Assembly: GCF_023716925.1 (NCBI RefSeq)
Contig: NZ_JAMQQG010000215.1
Span: 1 to 58,516, forward strand
Origin: Frankia sp. R82
Lineage (GTDB): Bacteria; Actinomycetota; Actinomycetes; Frankiales; Frankiaceae
Reading direction: 5' to 3'
DNA: 58,516 bases
Shown here: positions 15,856 to 25,968 of the stretch, one piece after another
Numbering within the stretch: position 1 is the first letter of the stretch
How the letters are laid out: every line of letters begins with the position of its first letter
Notes under the pieces: model-generated
Seen by the model: only the letters and a program-made list of their open reading frames with translations
Told to the model about the DNA's origin: nothing
Database searches by the model: none
Translations under genes and position numbers: made by a program

Positions 15856-16755
15856 TCAACCGAGCAGGTGGCCGGGGACGAACTGGTCGAGCTCCTCCAG
15901 AGACCACGGCGGGGACGTCCGGGCGTCGCCGCGGTAGATCGCGCGGATCTCCTCGTAGTCCGACCACACGCTGATCTTGCCGCCCCGGGCGTTGAACACC
16001 CGGCCGGTGACGTTCGCGGCGGCATCCGTGCACAGCCACGTCACGATCGGTGGCACATGTGTCACCGGACCCGGGCCCGCCTTGGCACCCTCGAACACCT
16101 CATCGCTGATCTTTCCCTCCCGATGCGCCTGCTCCAGCTGGGGGACGATCACCTGGGACAGTCGCGTGGTCGCGCCGGGTGCCAGGCAGTTGGCGGTGAC
16201 GCCGGCGCCCCGGTAGTCGTTCGCGATCCCCTTGACCAGGGAGACCACACCGCCCATCGCCGCCGCGAAGATCGGGTTGCCGACGGTGCCTCGCGCGCCC
16301 TCGGACGTGGCGGCGATGAACCGCCCCCATCCACGCTCGGCCATGCCCGGAACGGTTGCCCGCGCCAGCCAGAACTTCTGGGACAGGAACAGGTCGATGA
16401 ACCTGTGGTAGGACTCGTCCGACGCGTGAAGATCACCGGGCAGGATCGCCCCCGCGCAGCCGACGACGATGTCGACCGGGCCGAACGCCTGCTCGGCGAT
16501 ACTCACCGCGTTCGCCACCCCGACCGAGCTCGCCACCGAGTCGTAGCTGGGCTCCGCCCGGCCACCCGCGGACCGGATCTCCTGCGCCGTCGCGTCCGCG
16601 GCGGACGTGCTCTCACCCTGGGCGAACTCGCTGGTCCCCAGATCGTTCACGACCACCGAGGCACCCTCGGCCGCCAGCGCGAGCGCACAGGCCTTTCCCA
16701 CCCCGTTACCGGCCCCCGTCACCAGGGCGACCCTGCCCTTCAACCGGTCACTCAT
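15856..16755 (-). CDS. Short-chain dehydrogenase/reductase-like protein lacking catalytic Tyr and Lys
   Basis: The 299-residue protein has a clear SDR N-terminus: GRVALVTGAGNGVGKACAL (Gly-rich NAD(P) loop, 8-26), NDLG (38-41) and GCAGA in place of the NNAG motif. The catalytic segment is degenerate. Ser is present in 'IAATSEGARG', but 12 residues later, where YxxxK is expected, the sequence reads IFAAAMGGVV: the Tyr is Phe and the Lys is Met. The bases there are unambiguous (ATCTTCGCG and GCGATGGGC). It may be a non-catalytic partner, may use other chemistry, or may be decaying. The start ATG 16755 follows GGCGAGGAGATATGA. Related full-length SDRs in such operons act on hydroxyacyl-CoA or sterol hydroxyls. 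Confidence 0.75.
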   Translation of the reverse strand: MSDRLKGRVALVTGAGNGVGKACALALAAEGASVVVNDLGTSEFAQGESTSAADATAQEIRSAGGRAEPSYDSVASSVGVANAVSIAEQAFGPVDIVVGCAGAILPGDLHASDESYHRFIDLFLSQKFWLARATVPGMAERGWGRFIAATSEGARGTVGNPIFAAAMGGVVSLVKGIANDYRGAGVTANCLAPGATTRLSQVIVPQLEQAHREGKISDEVFEGAKAGPGPVTHVPPIVTWLCTDAAANVTGRVFNARGGKISVWSDYEEIRAIYRGDARTSPPWSLEELDQFVPGHLLG

Positions 16756-16855
16756 TCATATCTCCTCGCCATTGCGGGCCGCGAGCGAGCGCCACCCGTT
16801 TCGACATTGATCTGCATTGAGTTTCCTTCGGCCCGCCCGGCAGCGCACGCGCGTG

Positions 16856-17611
16856 TCAGCCGGAATGGGCGCTGAAGGCGTCGAACGACACGATGTTGCC
16901 GATCGAACCCTGCCCCACCATCGAGTTTCCGTGCACGAACGGGAAATGGTACGTCTCGAAGAAGGCCTCGAGCAGACACTTCCAGTTGGCCGCCAGCTCC
17001 ACCTCCATCGGCGGGTTGGCCTGGAAGGAGGCGTAGTCGTAGCTCGCGAGCGGCTCCGCGAAACCACCCAGATGCGCCGTGACTCCCGGCGAACCGGCTG
17101 GCACCAGCCAGACGAAGCCGAAGCTCTCCGCGCTGGGCAGCTCGGCCAGGCTGAGATCGGCTGTCTGGACGTCGTCGAAACCCGGCCGGCCGGGCTGACC
17201 GACGAGCGCGCCCGCGGTGTCGTAGCTCCAGCCGTGGTAGGCGCAGGTGAACCGGCGGGTGCAGCCCGAGCCCTCGGCCACGCGGGCTCCGCGGTATCGA
17301 CAGGTGTTCACCAGGACGCGGACGGTGCCGTCCTTGCCGTGGGAGATGATGACCGACCGCCCGTCGGGTAGCTGCCGGGTGAGATAGGCGCCTTCGCCAC
17401 GTATGGCGGCGCTCGGGGCGAGTACGAGCGGGCTGGCACCGAGGACGTGCTGCAGCTCGGCCTGGAGAACCTCGGGGTCGCGATAGTTCCGCATGGGAAT
17501 CTTCATCGTCGACTCGGCGAATTCCGTGCGACGTGCTCTCACCAGTGCGGATACCCGCGGAAAAAGCTCGGACACCGGCTTCGACGAGGTGGTCAACATG
17601 GACATAAGCAT
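16856..17611 (-). pseudogene. Truncated Rieske oxygenase paralogue with a lost cluster ligand
   Basis: The frame gives 251 residues, against 398 in the homologous Rieske protein at 8178-9374, and stops soon after FETYHFPFVHGNSMVGQG. It therefore keeps the Rieske domain and the His pair but loses about 140 residues of the catalytic domain. The Rieske motif is also altered: NTCRYRGARVAEGSGC has Tyr106 where the first His ligand should be; C104, C123 and H126 remain. Both changes argue for decay, although expression within the operon is possible. ATG 17611 is the first of three close Met codons; the third (17605) has better spacing from GGGGCG. The 100 bases to the SDR start contain no further homologous sequence that I can see. 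Confidence 0.7.
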
Positions 17612-17693
17612 CGCCCCGTGATGTTGTGGCAGATTGTCTGCACCCGAGGAACTCCGGACCTGTGCCGCTTGCCGGTCATGGTGATGGCCTCTG

Positions 17694-18491
17694 TCATCGG
17701 CGTTGAAAAGTCGGTGTGCGCTTCTCGGCGAACGCCCGCGGGCCCTCTTTGGCATCCTCGGAGGCGAACACCGCGCGGCTTCGCTCCAGCTCCCTGGCGA
17801 AGCCCTCGTCTTCGGTCAGACCCGACGACTCCCGGATCGTCGCCAGGATCGCCTCGACGGCCAGGGGACCGTTCGCGCTGATCTGGTCGGCGATCTCGCG
17901 CGCTGCGGCGAGTGCCTCGCCGTCCTCGACGACGCGCCCGATCAGCCCGATGCGTTCGGCCTCCTCGGCGTGGAGGTGCCGGCCGGTCAGCAGGATCTCG
18001 GCTGCTCTGGTGTAGGAGATCTGCCGTGGCAGGCGGACCGGTGAGCCCATGTTCGGATACAGCGACCAGCGGGCCTCGGACAGGCCGAAGCGGGCGCTGC
18101 GGCCGGCCACCCGAATGTCGGTGCCGAGCAGGATCTCGGTTCCGCCGGCGATGCACACGCCCTCGACCGCCGCGATGATCGGCTTGGGTGGCCGGCCGAT
18201 CTTCAGGAAGCCCCGTTCGACGTACCGCGAGTCGGTGATCCGCCGCTGGGCGAGGTCGGCGGCGCCCTCGTCGTCGGGATCGCCCGCCATCGCCCGCAGG
18301 TCGGCGCCCGCGGAGAAGTTCCCCTCGGCCCCGGTGATCACGATGCAGCGGATGGCGTCGTCGGCGGCGGCCTCGGTACACGCGTCGACGATGGTGGCGA
18401 GCATCGTGCTGGTGATGGCGTTGAGCCGTCGGGGGCGGTTCAACGTGAGCTGCATGACCGCACCGTCACGCTCGACGAGCACCTGCGCCAT
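17694..18491 (-). CDS. Enoyl-CoA hydratase/isomerase (crotonase family)
   Basis: The 265-residue protein has the crotonase fold: 'LNRPRRLNAITSTML' near residue 20, GNFSAGADLRAMAG (about 60-73, oxyanion-hole region), AVEGVCIAGGTEILLGTDIR near 105-124, then FGLSEARWSLYPNMGSPVRL, which holds the residue (E of GLSEA) corresponding to one catalytic Glu. It hydrates a trans-2-enoyl-CoA or acts on a related CoA ester, a beta-oxidation step in line with the ligases and Ltp proteins. ATG 18491 (GAGAGGGGACTGCC upstream) was chosen; the longer frame to 18548 has no better site. It lies 75 bases downstream of the P450 gene. Confidence 0.85.
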   Translation of the reverse strand: MAQVLVERDGAVMQLTLNRPRRLNAITSTMLATIVDACTEAAADDAIRCIVITGAEGNFSAGADLRAMAGDPDDEGAADLAQRRITDSRYVERGFLKIGRPPKPIIAAVEGVCIAGGTEILLGTDIRVAGRSARFGLSEARWSLYPNMGSPVRLPRQISYTRAAEILLTGRHLHAEEAERIGLIGRVVEDGEALAAAREIADQISANGPLAVEAILATIRESSGLTEDEGFARELERSRAVFASEDAKEGPRAFAEKRTPTFQRR

Positions 18492-18566
18492 GGCAGTCCC
18501 CTCTCGGAATCTGGTCGACCTCGGGTTCGCGAATGCTGACGGCGCCACTCGCCGTGCCGGGTCCGG

Positions 18567-19781
18567 TCATGGACGGACCTCCTGGGCCCCGATCGGCCGG
18601 GTGGGGGTGAAGCGCACCGGCACACTCTCGTAGCCACTGACGAAGTTCGCGGCCCGGTGCTTCGGCTCCTCGGTGCCGACCAGCGTGAGATCGGGCAGGC
18701 GGTCGAGGAGCCGATCGAGCACCGAGCGCAGCTCGAGGCGGGCAAGGCTCGTGCCGAGGCAGTAATGGGGACCGAAGCCGAAGGCCACATGTTCGTTCGG
18801 GCTGCGCCGGATGTCGAACGTGAACGGGTCCTCGAACGCGGTCTCGTCCCGGTTGGCCGACGGGTAGAGCAGCAGGAGCTTGTCCCCGGCGGCGATCTGC
18901 TGACCGGCGAGCTCGACGTCGGTGGTCGCGGTCCGGGCCATGTTCCTGATCGGGCTGACCCAGCGCAGCATCTCCTCGATGGCCGAGGGGATCAGGTCCC
19001 GGTCGCGGCGCAGCGCCGCCCAGGTCTCGGGCGTGCGCAGCAGCTCGTAGACGCCGCCGGAGATGACGTGCCGCGTCGTCTCGTCACCGCCGTTGAGGAT
19101 CAGCAGGGACTCGCTGATGATCCCGGCGTCGTCGAGGCGGTCGCCGTCGACCTCGGCATGCACCAGGATGCTCATCAGGTCGTCGGTCGGGCGCTCACGC
19201 CGGGCGTTGATGACCCGCTGAGCATAGGCGTAGTACCCGCCGCCCGCCGCGGCAGCGATCTTCATCGCCTCCTCGTCGGCCTGCCCGAGCGCCCCCATCA
19301 TGGCCTCGCTCCACCGCAGCAGCTGCTCGCGATCGGCCGGGTCGACGCCCAGCTCGTTAGCGATGACGATCAACGGCAGCCAGGCCGCGATGTCCCAGAC
19401 CAGGTCGCACTCGCCGCGCTCGCACACCCGGTCGAGAATCGTGTCGACGATGTTGCGGATCGACGTTTCCTTCTCCCGCACCCGCCTGGGCGTGAACCCC
19501 TTGTTCACCACCTTGCGCCGCTGCCAGTGCTCCGGATCGTCCATGTCGATCATCATGGGCATGGCCGCGTGGTCCGGCCGGATCCCGCCTGCACTGCTGA
19601 ACAGCTGCGGATGGGTGGCCACGTGCTTGACCAGGTCGTAGGTGGCCACCCCCCACACCCCGGTGCGCGGGTCGCGCCACACCGGCGCGTTCGCCCGTAA
19701 CCAGGTCAGCTCCTCATGCGGGTTGCGCCCCCAGAAGAAACCATCCACAAGATCAATGCGCGCTTCGATGCTGCTGCCCAT
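18567..19781 (-). CDS. Cytochrome P450 (bacterial class I)
   Basis: The 404-residue soluble P450 has the I-helix LILNGGDETTRH (227-238), the ExxR pair E270/R273, and the heme-binding loop AFGFGPHYCLGTSLAR (Cys341). No membrane anchor is present. Such enzymes need a ferredoxin and reductase, which are not encoded nearby. The sequence type and the Ltp/DUF35/ligase context recall the CYP125/CYP142 sterol side-chain oxidases, but the exact family cannot be assigned by eye. ATG 19781 follows GGAGGCTCC. As the first gene of the minus-strand operon, divergent from a TetR gene, it is probably controlled by that regulator. Confidence 0.88.
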   Translation of the reverse strand: MGSSIEARIDLVDGFFWGRNPHEELTWLRANAPVWRDPRTGVWGVATYDLVKHVATHPQLFSSAGGIRPDHAAMPMMIDMDDPEHWQRRKVVNKGFTPRRVREKETSIRNIVDTILDRVCERGECDLVWDIAAWLPLIVIANELGVDPADREQLLRWSEAMMGALGQADEEAMKIAAAAGGGYYAYAQRVINARRERPTDDLMSILVHAEVDGDRLDDAGIISESLLILNGGDETTRHVISGGVYELLRTPETWAALRRDRDLIPSAIEEMLRWVSPIRNMARTATTDVELAGQQIAAGDKLLLLYPSANRDETAFEDPFTFDIRRSPNEHVAFGFGPHYCLGTSLARLELRSVLDRLLDRLPDLTLVGTEEPKHRAANFVSGYESVPVRFTPTRPIGAQEVRP

Positions 19782-19852
19782 GGAGCCTCCGGGTGGGTCT
19801 GGGCCGCCAGGGTGAGTCGCGATGTCGGACGTTGGGTCCGAGCTCACCTGAT

Positions 19853-19875
19853 TACACACATGCTCACTTCGTGTA
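19853..19875. promoter_or_regulatory. Candidate TetR operator in the P450/TetR divergent promoter
   Basis: TACAC (19853-19857) and GTGTA (19871-19875) are inverted with a 13-base spacer in the AT-richer middle of the 139-base divergent region. The position suits an operator that controls both directions. The arms are short, so this is tentative. Confidence 0.3.
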
Positions 19876-19920
19876 TCTTGAGATAGGATTAGACCATGGA
19901 TCAGCGAAAGTCAACCGGCG

Positions 19921-20574
19921 TTGGGGCGTAGGGGCTGGGGTGGTTCGCCGCCCAGGGACGACAGCGACGCGCGACAGCGGATCCTCGCAGCGGCCATCCG
20001 GTGCATCGAGCAGCAGGGGCCGGCCGGGACCACGCTGTCCGGCGTCGCCCTGGAGCTCGGCATCACCCGTAGGACCATCTACCGCTACTTCACCAGCACC
20101 GAGGACCTGTTCGGTGGCGTCACGGACCTCGTGCTCGACGACTGGGTTGAGCGCACGCGTGCCGTTGCCGAGCAGGCCGGCAACCCGGCCGACGTGGTGG
20201 TCGAGTCGGTGGCCTTCGTCATCGAGGGGCTGCCGAGCGAGGTCTTTCTGACGCTCCTGCTCGGCAGCGGACGGGCGGAGCTGTTCAGCCGGCGGATGTT
20301 GACGCCCACGGTCATCGTGCGATGCCGGAGGATCCTCCTGGGTGGTCGCGTCGACTGGGCCGCTCTCGGCTACGACGACGTGGCGCTCGACGAGTTCGTC
20401 GAGTTCCTGCTGCGGATCATCCAGTCCATGGTCGTGGCCCCACCCGAGCGACCTCGTTCCGGCGATGACCTACGCAGGTATCTCCGACGCTGGGTCGCGC
20501 CGGCGCTGTACGGCGCTGCGACGGACGCACCGGCCGACGGCTCGACGCGGAGTCCGGCTGAACCCCGCGGGTAG
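19921..20574 (+). CDS. TetR/AcrR-family transcriptional regulator
   Basis: The 217-residue protein has an N-terminal TetR DNA-binding domain ([18 protein letters not shown], then '[19 protein letters not shown]', residues about 17-65) and an alpha-helical ligand-binding C-terminus. The only in-frame start near the domain is TTG 19921, with a poor ribosome site. A better ATG at 19896 is in another frame and meets TAG after 11 codons, so either a rare start is used or one base is missing or extra near 19920-19930. It is divergent from the P450 operon and 29 bases upstream of the racemase gene; it probably controls the acyl-CoA degradation cluster in response to a CoA ester or hydrophobic acid. 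Confidence 0.8.
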   Translation: MGRRGWGGSPPRDDSDARQRILAAAIRCIEQQGPAGTTLSGVALELGITRRTIYRYFTSTEDLFGGVTDLVLDDWVERTRAVAEQAGNPADVVVESVAFVIEGLPSEVFLTLLLGSGRAELFSRRMLTPTVIVRCRRILLGGRVDWAALGYDDVALDEFVEFLLRIIQSMVVAPPERPRSGDDLRRYLRRWVAPALYGAATDAPADGSTRSPAEPRG

Positions 20575-20603
20575 CACCACGAGAGCACGAGAGAAGGGTG
20601 ACC

Positions 20604-21752
20604 ATGACCGAAGCCCCGCAGCAGGCGACCGTCTCCGCAGGTGTCCCACCAGGTGGAGGGACGGCGCGGTCCGGTCAGGGGCCGCTTGCCGGGCTGCGGG
20701 TCGTCGAGCTGGCGGGCATCGGGCCGGGGCCGCACGCCGCCATGGTGCTCGCCGACCTCGGTGCCGACGTCGTGCGGGTGGAACGGCCGGGGACGGGGCA
20801 GCCGACGGACCAAACGCTGCGTAACCGGCGTTGGATCCGTGTGGATCTCAAGGATCCGGCCGGTCGCACGACCGTGCTGGACCTGCTAGACCGTGCGGAC
20901 GTGCTGCTGGAGGGCTACCGGCCCGGTGTCGCCGAGCGGCTCGGGCTTGGGCCGCCCATCTGCCTGGCCCGTAACCCACGCCTGGTGTACGGACGCATGA
21001 CCGGGTGGGGCCAGGCCGGGCCGCTCGCCGACCGGGCGGGGCATGACATCAACTACCTCTCCCTGACGGGACTGCTGCACGCCATCGGCCCGGCGGACCG
21101 GCCCCCGGTGCCGCCGCTCAACCTCGTGGGCGACTTCGGGGGCGGATCGATGTTGCTGGTGTGCGGGGTGCTCGCGGCGTTGTGGCAGCGATCGGTCTCC
21201 GGGGTCGGGCAGGTGGTCGACGCGGCCATGGTCGACGGTGCCAGCGTCCTCGCGCAGCCGATGTGGGCCTTGCGGGGAACGGGCCTCTGGACTGACGACC
21301 GGGAGGCGAACACCCTCGACGGCGCCGCCCCCTTCTACTCGACCTACACCTGCTCCGACAGCCGGTATGTCGCCGTGGGGGCCCTCGAACCGCAGTTCTA
21401 CGCACTGCTGCTGGCGGGCCTCGACCTGGTTGGCGAAACCCTTCCGGGTCAGTACGACCGGGCCGGCTGGCCCGTGCTCCGAGCCCGGTTCGCCGGGGCC
21501 TTCGCCAGCCGGACCCGCGACGAGTGGGCGGCGGTCTTCGACGGTACCGATGCCTGCGTCACCCCCGTCCTGACGTTCGCCGAAGCGGGTAGTCATCCGC
21601 ACCTGGCCGCCCGGTCGACGATCGTGACCGTCGGTGGGGTCGAGCAGGCGGCGCCGGCACCCAGGTTCTCCAGAACACCTTCGGCGCCGCCCCGCGCACC
21701 CGATCCCGGTGCCACCGACGCTTCGGCGGTCCTGCGCGCCTGGGCTTCATGA
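20604..21752 (+). CDS. Alpha-methylacyl-CoA racemase (CaiB/BaiF family)
   Basis: The 382-residue protein belongs to the family III CoA-transferase fold. It shows [19 protein letters not shown] near 31-49, [13 protein letters not shown] (51-63) and [18 protein letters not shown] (146-163), the signature of alpha-methylacyl-CoA racemases, with catalytic H147 and D148. These enzymes interconvert R- and S-2-methylacyl-CoA so that beta-oxidation can proceed, as needed for sterol or isoprenoid side chains. This supports the view that the divergent operon degrades a branched side chain. ATG 20604 follows GAGAAGGG; GTG 20598 is an alternative. A CoA-transferase activity cannot be excluded. Confidence 0.85.
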   Translation: MTEAPQQATVSAGVPPGGGTARSGQGPLAGLRVVELAGIGPGPHAAMVLADLGADVVRVERPGTGQPTDQTLRNRRWIRVDLKDPAGRTTVLDLLDRADVLLEGYRPGVAERLGLGPPICLARNPRLVYGRMTGWGQAGPLADRAGHDINYLSLTGLLHAIGPADRPPVPPLNLVGDFGGGSMLLVCGVLAALWQRSVSGVGQVVDAAMVDGASVLAQPMWALRGTGLWTDDREANTLDGAAPFYSTYTCSDSRYVAVGALEPQFYALLLAGLDLVGETLPGQYDRAGWPVLRARFAGAFASRTRDEWAAVFDGTDACVTPVLTFAEAGSHPHLAARSTIVTVGGVEQAAPAPRFSRTPSAPPRAPDPGATDASAVLRAWAS

Positions 21753-21882
21753 CCAGGCTTTCCGCATGGAGGTCTACCGGCTTTCGTCGCAGGGTCGGCC
21801 GTGTACGATTTCGCCTCGCGATGCCATGCGCCTCGCGCCTGTGGCAGGCCGAGGCTGGCGTCGTGTCCTGGGTTGCCCGCGA

Positions 21883-23325
21883 TCAGGTCTCATAGGAGGC
21901 GGCTGCGGCGCGGTACTGCTCGAGGACCGCGCGGCGGGGTTCGGCGGTGTGGGTGATCGTGTCCGGCTCGGGCCAGGCCGGTGGTCGACCCCCGCCCAGC
22001 AGGACGGTCGCAGCCTGTCGCGCGGCGCCGTCGGCGACGTACTCGCCGGGCGCCGGCGCCGCCACGGGCACACCGAGCAGGGCTGGCGCGAGGGCGCGGA
22101 CCGCGGGGGAGCGTGCACCGCCGCCGACGAGGGTGACCTGGTCGATGGGCGGCCCCTGGACGCGGACCGCGGCCAGGCATCCGGCCATGAGGCACAGCAC
22201 GCCCTCGACCGCAGCGCGGGCCAGGTTCGGACGTGTCATGGACGCGAGCGTCAGGCCGTGGAGCGAGCCGGTCGCGGTGGGCAGGTTGGGGGTCCGTTCA
22301 CCGTCCAGGTAGGGCACGAGGACCAGGCCCTGCGCGCCTGGTCGCGCGATCAGGGCCAGGCGGCTGAGCTCGTTGTGGTCGACGCCGAGGAGCCTGCGGG
22401 TCGCGTCGAGGACGCGGCTGGCGTTGAGGGTGCAGGCGAGGGGGAGGTGGTGTCCCGTCGCGTCGGCGAAGCCGGCGACGGCCCCGGTGGCGTCGTGGGT
22501 GCCCACGGGGGAGACCACCGCGACGACACCGGAGGTCCCGAGTGAGACAAGAGCCCCGCCCGGTCGCAGGTGCAGGCCCAGTGCGGCGCCCGCGTTGTCG
22601 CCGCAGCCAGGGCCCAGGACGATGTGGCCCCAGCCGGCGGTGGGGTCACCGGACCCGATCGCCTCGTCGGGCGCCGCGACCCGCGGAAGAACGATGCCGT
22701 CGACGTCGGTGGGGTCCCGGCGCAGCGCGAGCGCAAGCAGGTCGCGGCGGTAGGTGTTGGTCCCGGCGTCGAAGTAGCCGGTGCCGGAGGCATCGGAGCG
22801 GTCGGTGCGCAGCGTGGCCAACGACGCCGCGCCGGACAGGCGCCACGTCAGCCAGTCGTGCGGCAGGGCGACCGCCGCGATGCGGGCGGCCGCGGCCGGT
22901 TCGTGTTCGGCGAGCCAGCGCAGTTTGGTGACGGTGAACGAGGCGACCGGCACCGAGCCGACCGCGGTCGCCCACCGGCGGGCTCCCTGGCCGCGGTCGC
23001 CGTCGCCGAGGTCGGCGACGAGATCGTCGGCCGCCCGGGCCGATCGGGTGTCGTTCCAGAGCAGTGCCGGTCGGATGACGTGTCCGTCGCCGTCGAGGGC
23101 GATCATGGCGTGCTGCTGGCCGGCGACCGCGACGGCCTCGACGTCAGCGAGGCCACCGGCCCGTTCGAGTGCGGTCCGCAGGGCCGTCCACCAGTGTTCG
23201 GGGTCGATCTCGGTTCCGCCGGGATGTGGCGCGGATCCCCGGCGTACGAGTGCGCCGGTGTCGGCGTCCCGGATGACGACCTTGCATGACTGGGTGGAGG
23301 AGTCGATACCCGCGACGAGTGCCAT
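21883..23325 (-). CDS. xylB: Xylulokinase
   Basis: The 480-residue protein is a FGGY-family sugar kinase of normal xylulokinase length: [15 protein letters not shown] (4-18, phosphate loop), [11 protein letters not shown] near 75 (substrate region), LWNDTRSA near 95, '[14 protein letters not shown]' near 235, and [14 protein letters not shown] near 405. It phosphorylates D-xylulose to xylulose 5-phosphate for the pentose phosphate pathway. ATG 23325 sits 13 bases after the xylose isomerase stop, so the two genes form an operon. Much longer frames through this region (to 23730) only read across xylA. Confidence 0.92.
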   Translation of the reverse strand: MALVAGIDSSTQSCKVVIRDADTGALVRRGSAPHPGGTEIDPEHWWTALRTALERAGGLADVEAVAVAGQQHAMIALDGDGHVIRPALLWNDTRSARAADDLVADLGDGDRGQGARRWATAVGSVPVASFTVTKLRWLAEHEPAAAARIAAVALPHDWLTWRLSGAASLATLRTDRSDASGTGYFDAGTNTYRRDLLALALRRDPTDVDGIVLPRVAAPDEAIGSGDPTAGWGHIVLGPGCGDNAGAALGLHLRPGGALVSLGTSGVVAVVSPVGTHDATGAVAGFADATGHHLPLACTLNASRVLDATRRLLGVDHNELSRLALIARPGAQGLVLVPYLDGERTPNLPTATGSLHGLTLASMTRPNLARAAVEGVLCLMAGCLAAVRVQGPPIDQVTLVGGGARSPAVRALAPALLGVPVAAPAPGEYVADGAARQAATVLLGGGRPPAWPEPDTITHTAEPRRAVLEQYRAAAASYET

Positions 23326-23338
23326 GGCGGTGGCCGGC

Positions 23339-24517
23339 TCAGCCGATGAGGTGCTCGATGGCCAGTTGTTGGAGCGCGACGAACCCGAAGTCCCGTTCGG
23401 CGGCCTTGTCGGGGTCGAACGGGTCGTCCGAGGCGAGCAGGTCCGCAGCGGTCTCCCCGGGGTCGAGGGTGGGTTCGGCCAGCTCGAACACGCCGGCGTA
23501 GGCCAGTGCCGCCCGCACGCGGGGGTCGGCACGAAACGCGGCCGCCTTTTCGGCCAGCAGCAGGTAACTGGACATGCAGGCCTGGGCCGATGCCCAGACT
23601 CCGGCCATGCCCTCCGTGCGGGATGGCTTGTAGTCGAAGTGGCGCGGCCCGGTGTAGCGGGGGCCGTCCGGGTAGCCGGGGAAGCCGTTCTCGAGCAGGT
23701 CGACGGTGAAGAACGCCGAGACGAGGTCACCGTGTCCGAAGACGAGGTCCTGGTCGTACTTCAGGCCCCGTTGGCCGTTCAGGTCGAGATGGAACAGTTT
23801 TCCGCTCCACAGGGCCTGCCCCAAGGCGTGGGTGTAGTTGAGATTGGCCATCTGCTCGTGCCCGGTCTCCGGGTTGAGCCCGACGATGTCGCCGTGCTCG
23901 AGCTGCGCGATCAGCGCCAGCGCATGCCCGACGGTGGGCAGGAAGATATCCCCGCGCGGCTCGTTCGGCTTCGGCTCGAGCCCGATCCGCAGATCATAGC
24001 CTTGGGCCTTGATATGGCCGGCGACGGTGTCGATGCCTTCCCGGTAGCGCTCCAGCGCGGCGAAGACGTCCTTCGACCCGTCGTACTCGCTGCCCTCCCG
24101 GCCGCCCCACATCACGAAGGTGGTCGCGCCGAGCTCGGCGGCGAGGTCGACCGCCCGCAGCACCTTGCGCAGACCGAACCGGCGTACGCCCCGGTCGTTC
24201 GAGGTCAGTCCGCCGTCCTTGAAGACCGGATGGGTGAACGTGTTGGTGGTGACCATCTCGATGACGAGACCGGCCGCGTCGGTGGCGTCCTTCAACCGGC
24301 GGCACCGGCCTCGCGCGGTGGCGTCATCGGCGTCGAAGGGGAAGACGTCGTTGTCGTGCAGGGTGATGCCCCAGGCGCCGATCTCGGCGAGCCGGTCGGC
24401 GTACTCCCATGGGTCCAGGGCCGCTCGGGTGGCGAGCCCGAACGGGTCGGTCCCGGTCCAGCCCACCGTCCACAGCCCGAAGGAGAACCTGTCGTCGCGG
24501 CTCGGCTGACGCGGCAT
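23339..24517 (-). CDS. xylA: Xylose isomerase
   Basis: The 392-residue protein is a class I xylose isomerase, the short form usual in actinobacteria. Motifs are [12 protein letters not shown] (catalytic His region), [14 protein letters not shown] near 130-145, '[14 protein letters not shown]' (Glu and Lys metal/substrate ligands), '[10 protein letters not shown]', and [16 protein letters not shown] (metal-2 site). It converts D-xylose to D-xylulose in the cytosol. ATG 24517 was chosen with GGAGCATGGA upstream. It is divergent from a ROK repressor gene with 75 bases between them, and xylB follows after 13 bases. Confidence 0.95.
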   Translation of the reverse strand: MPRQPSRDDRFSFGLWTVGWTGTDPFGLATRAALDPWEYADRLAEIGAWGITLHDNDVFPFDADDATARGRCRRLKDATDAAGLVIEMVTTNTFTHPVFKDGGLTSNDRGVRRFGLRKVLRAVDLAAELGATTFVMWGGREGSEYDGSKDVFAALERYREGIDTVAGHIKAQGYDLRIGLEPKPNEPRGDIFLPTVGHALALIAQLEHGDIVGLNPETGHEQMANLNYTHALGQALWSGKLFHLDLNGQRGLKYDQDLVFGHGDLVSAFFTVDLLENGFPGYPDGPRYTGPRHFDYKPSRTEGMAGVWASAQACMSSYLLLAEKAAAFRADPRVRAALAYAGVFELAEPTLDPGETAADLLASDDPFDPDKAAERDFGFVALQQLAIEHLIG

Positions 24518-24543
24518 TCCATGCTCCGATCTTCGTTTTCCCC

Positions 24544-24565
24544 ATTTTGTATTTTCATAAAACAT
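24544..24565. promoter_or_regulatory. AT-rich inverted repeat between xylA and the ROK repressor
   Basis: ATTTTGTAT (24544-24552), a 4-base spacer, and ATAAAACAT (24557-24565) form an imperfect inverted repeat (7 of 9 positions pair) in a strikingly AT-rich 25 bases of otherwise GC-rich DNA. This suits a promoter plus operator bound by the divergently encoded ROK protein. Confidence 0.5.
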
Positions 24566-24592
24566 AATCACGCTGGTCGGTAGTGTCAACGT

Positions 24593-25867
24593 GTGTCCAC
24601 CGTGCCGCCGCATGCCGGGCCCGCCCGTCCCGTGGCGCCGCGCCTCGCGCTGACCGGGCCTTCGTCGCCTGGCGGGGCACCGGGCGGCGCCCGCCAGGCG
24701 ACGCTACGAAGGAGCAACCTGGCCCTGGTCGCCCGCACCGTTCATGCCCGCGAGGAGCCCCCGTCGCGAGCTGATGTCGCCGCGGCGACCTCGATGACCC
24801 GGGCCACCGCGTCCCGCCTGGTCGACGAACTGATCGCCGGGGGTGTCGTGGACGAGAGCGCGCGCCCGGCGACGGCCCGTCGGGGCCGACCCGCGACCCC
24901 GCTCGTCCCCGGCGCCCGGATCGCGGCGCTGGGCCTGCAGATCGATGTCGCCTTTCTGGCCGCCCGACTGGTCAACCTGCGGGGGGACGTGCTCGCGGAA
25001 CAGGTCGTGCCCGGCGACTTCGTGGCCAGCGAGCCGGTGGCGACGTTGCGCCGCCTGGGAGCGGCCGGCAACCGTGTGCTGTCCGAGGTGCCGGGCGGGG
25101 TGCGGGTCGTCGGAGCCGGTCTGGCCCTGCCCGGCATCGTGTCGCGCGACGAGGGGCTGCTGCTACGGGCGCCGAACCTGGGCTGGACCGATATCCGTCC
25201 CGCGCCCTTGCTGGGCGCGCAGTCCCTGCGCGGTCTCCCGTTGACGATCGGAAACGAAGCCGATCTGGCCGCCGGCACGATCGCTGCGGTGGCGCCGGGC
25301 CGACCGGGACCGCAGACCGACTTTCTCTACGTGTCGGGTGAGATCGGCATCGGCGGAGCCGTGGTGCGGGCCGGAGACGTCGTGGGCGGCCGGCACGGGT
25401 GGGCCGGCGAGATCGGGCACGTCTGTGTGGACCCCGCCGGTCCGACCTGCCGGTGCGGTTCCACCGGCTGTCTCGAGCAGTACGCCGGCCGTCGCGCCCT
25501 GCTCGCTGCCGCCGGACTGCCGGTCACCGCCCCACCGGAACGGCTGCGCCAACGCGCGCAGGCGCGGGATCCCGCGGCCCGCCAGGCCATCTCCACCGCA
25601 TCCTGGGCGCTGGCAGTCGCGCTGGCCAGCGTGATCAACGTCTTCGACATTCCCACGGTCGTCCTCGGCGGCCATCTGGCGCAGCTCGTCCCCTGGCTAC
25701 AGCCGGACCTGGAGGACCAGCTGCGGAGGCGGGTGCTCTCGGCGCGTTGGTCCCCGCCCCGGATCGTCGCCGCCGAACTCCGCGCCGCGCCGGGTGCGAC
25801 GGGTGCGGCCTTCGCGGAACTGGCCGCGGTGATCGCCGACCCGGCCCGCTGGATCGGGGGCACCTGA
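24593..25867 (+). CDS. xylR: ROK-family transcriptional repressor (XylR-like)
   Basis: The 424-residue protein starts with a winged helix (about 35-95: [16 protein letters not shown]...[20 protein letters not shown]). The ROK sugar-binding/kinase-like domain follows, with [10 protein letters not shown] near 180, '[13 protein letters not shown]' near 245 and the zinc motif [12 protein letters not shown] near 283-294. ROK repressors of the XylR type bind xylose or glucose and release xylAB promoters. The start is GTG 24593 (GTG 24591 is out of frame). No kinase-type catalytic Asp was checked. The product name rests on its divergent position to xylAB. Confidence 0.85.
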   Translation: MSTVPPHAGPARPVAPRLALTGPSSPGGAPGGARQATLRRSNLALVARTVHAREEPPSRADVAAATSMTRATASRLVDELIAGGVVDESARPATARRGRPATPLVPGARIAALGLQIDVAFLAARLVNLRGDVLAEQVVPGDFVASEPVATLRRLGAAGNRVLSEVPGGVRVVGAGLALPGIVSRDEGLLLRAPNLGWTDIRPAPLLGAQSLRGLPLTIGNEADLAAGTIAAVAPGRPGPQTDFLYVSGEIGIGGAVVRAGDVVGGRHGWAGEIGHVCVDPAGPTCRCGSTGCLEQYAGRRALLAAAGLPVTAPPERLRQRAQARDPAARQAISTASWALAVALASVINVFDIPTVVLGGHLAQLVPWLQPDLEDQLRRRVLSARWSPPRIVAAELRAAPGATGAAFAELAAVIADPARWIGGT

Positions 25868-25968
25868 CGCGACCGCTGGCGCGTCGACGCCGGACGAGCC
25901 GACCGCGCGGGACTGTCACCCGCACGGGCCAAGCAGCTGCGGGCTGGACTGGTCGGGAACCCGCGGGT

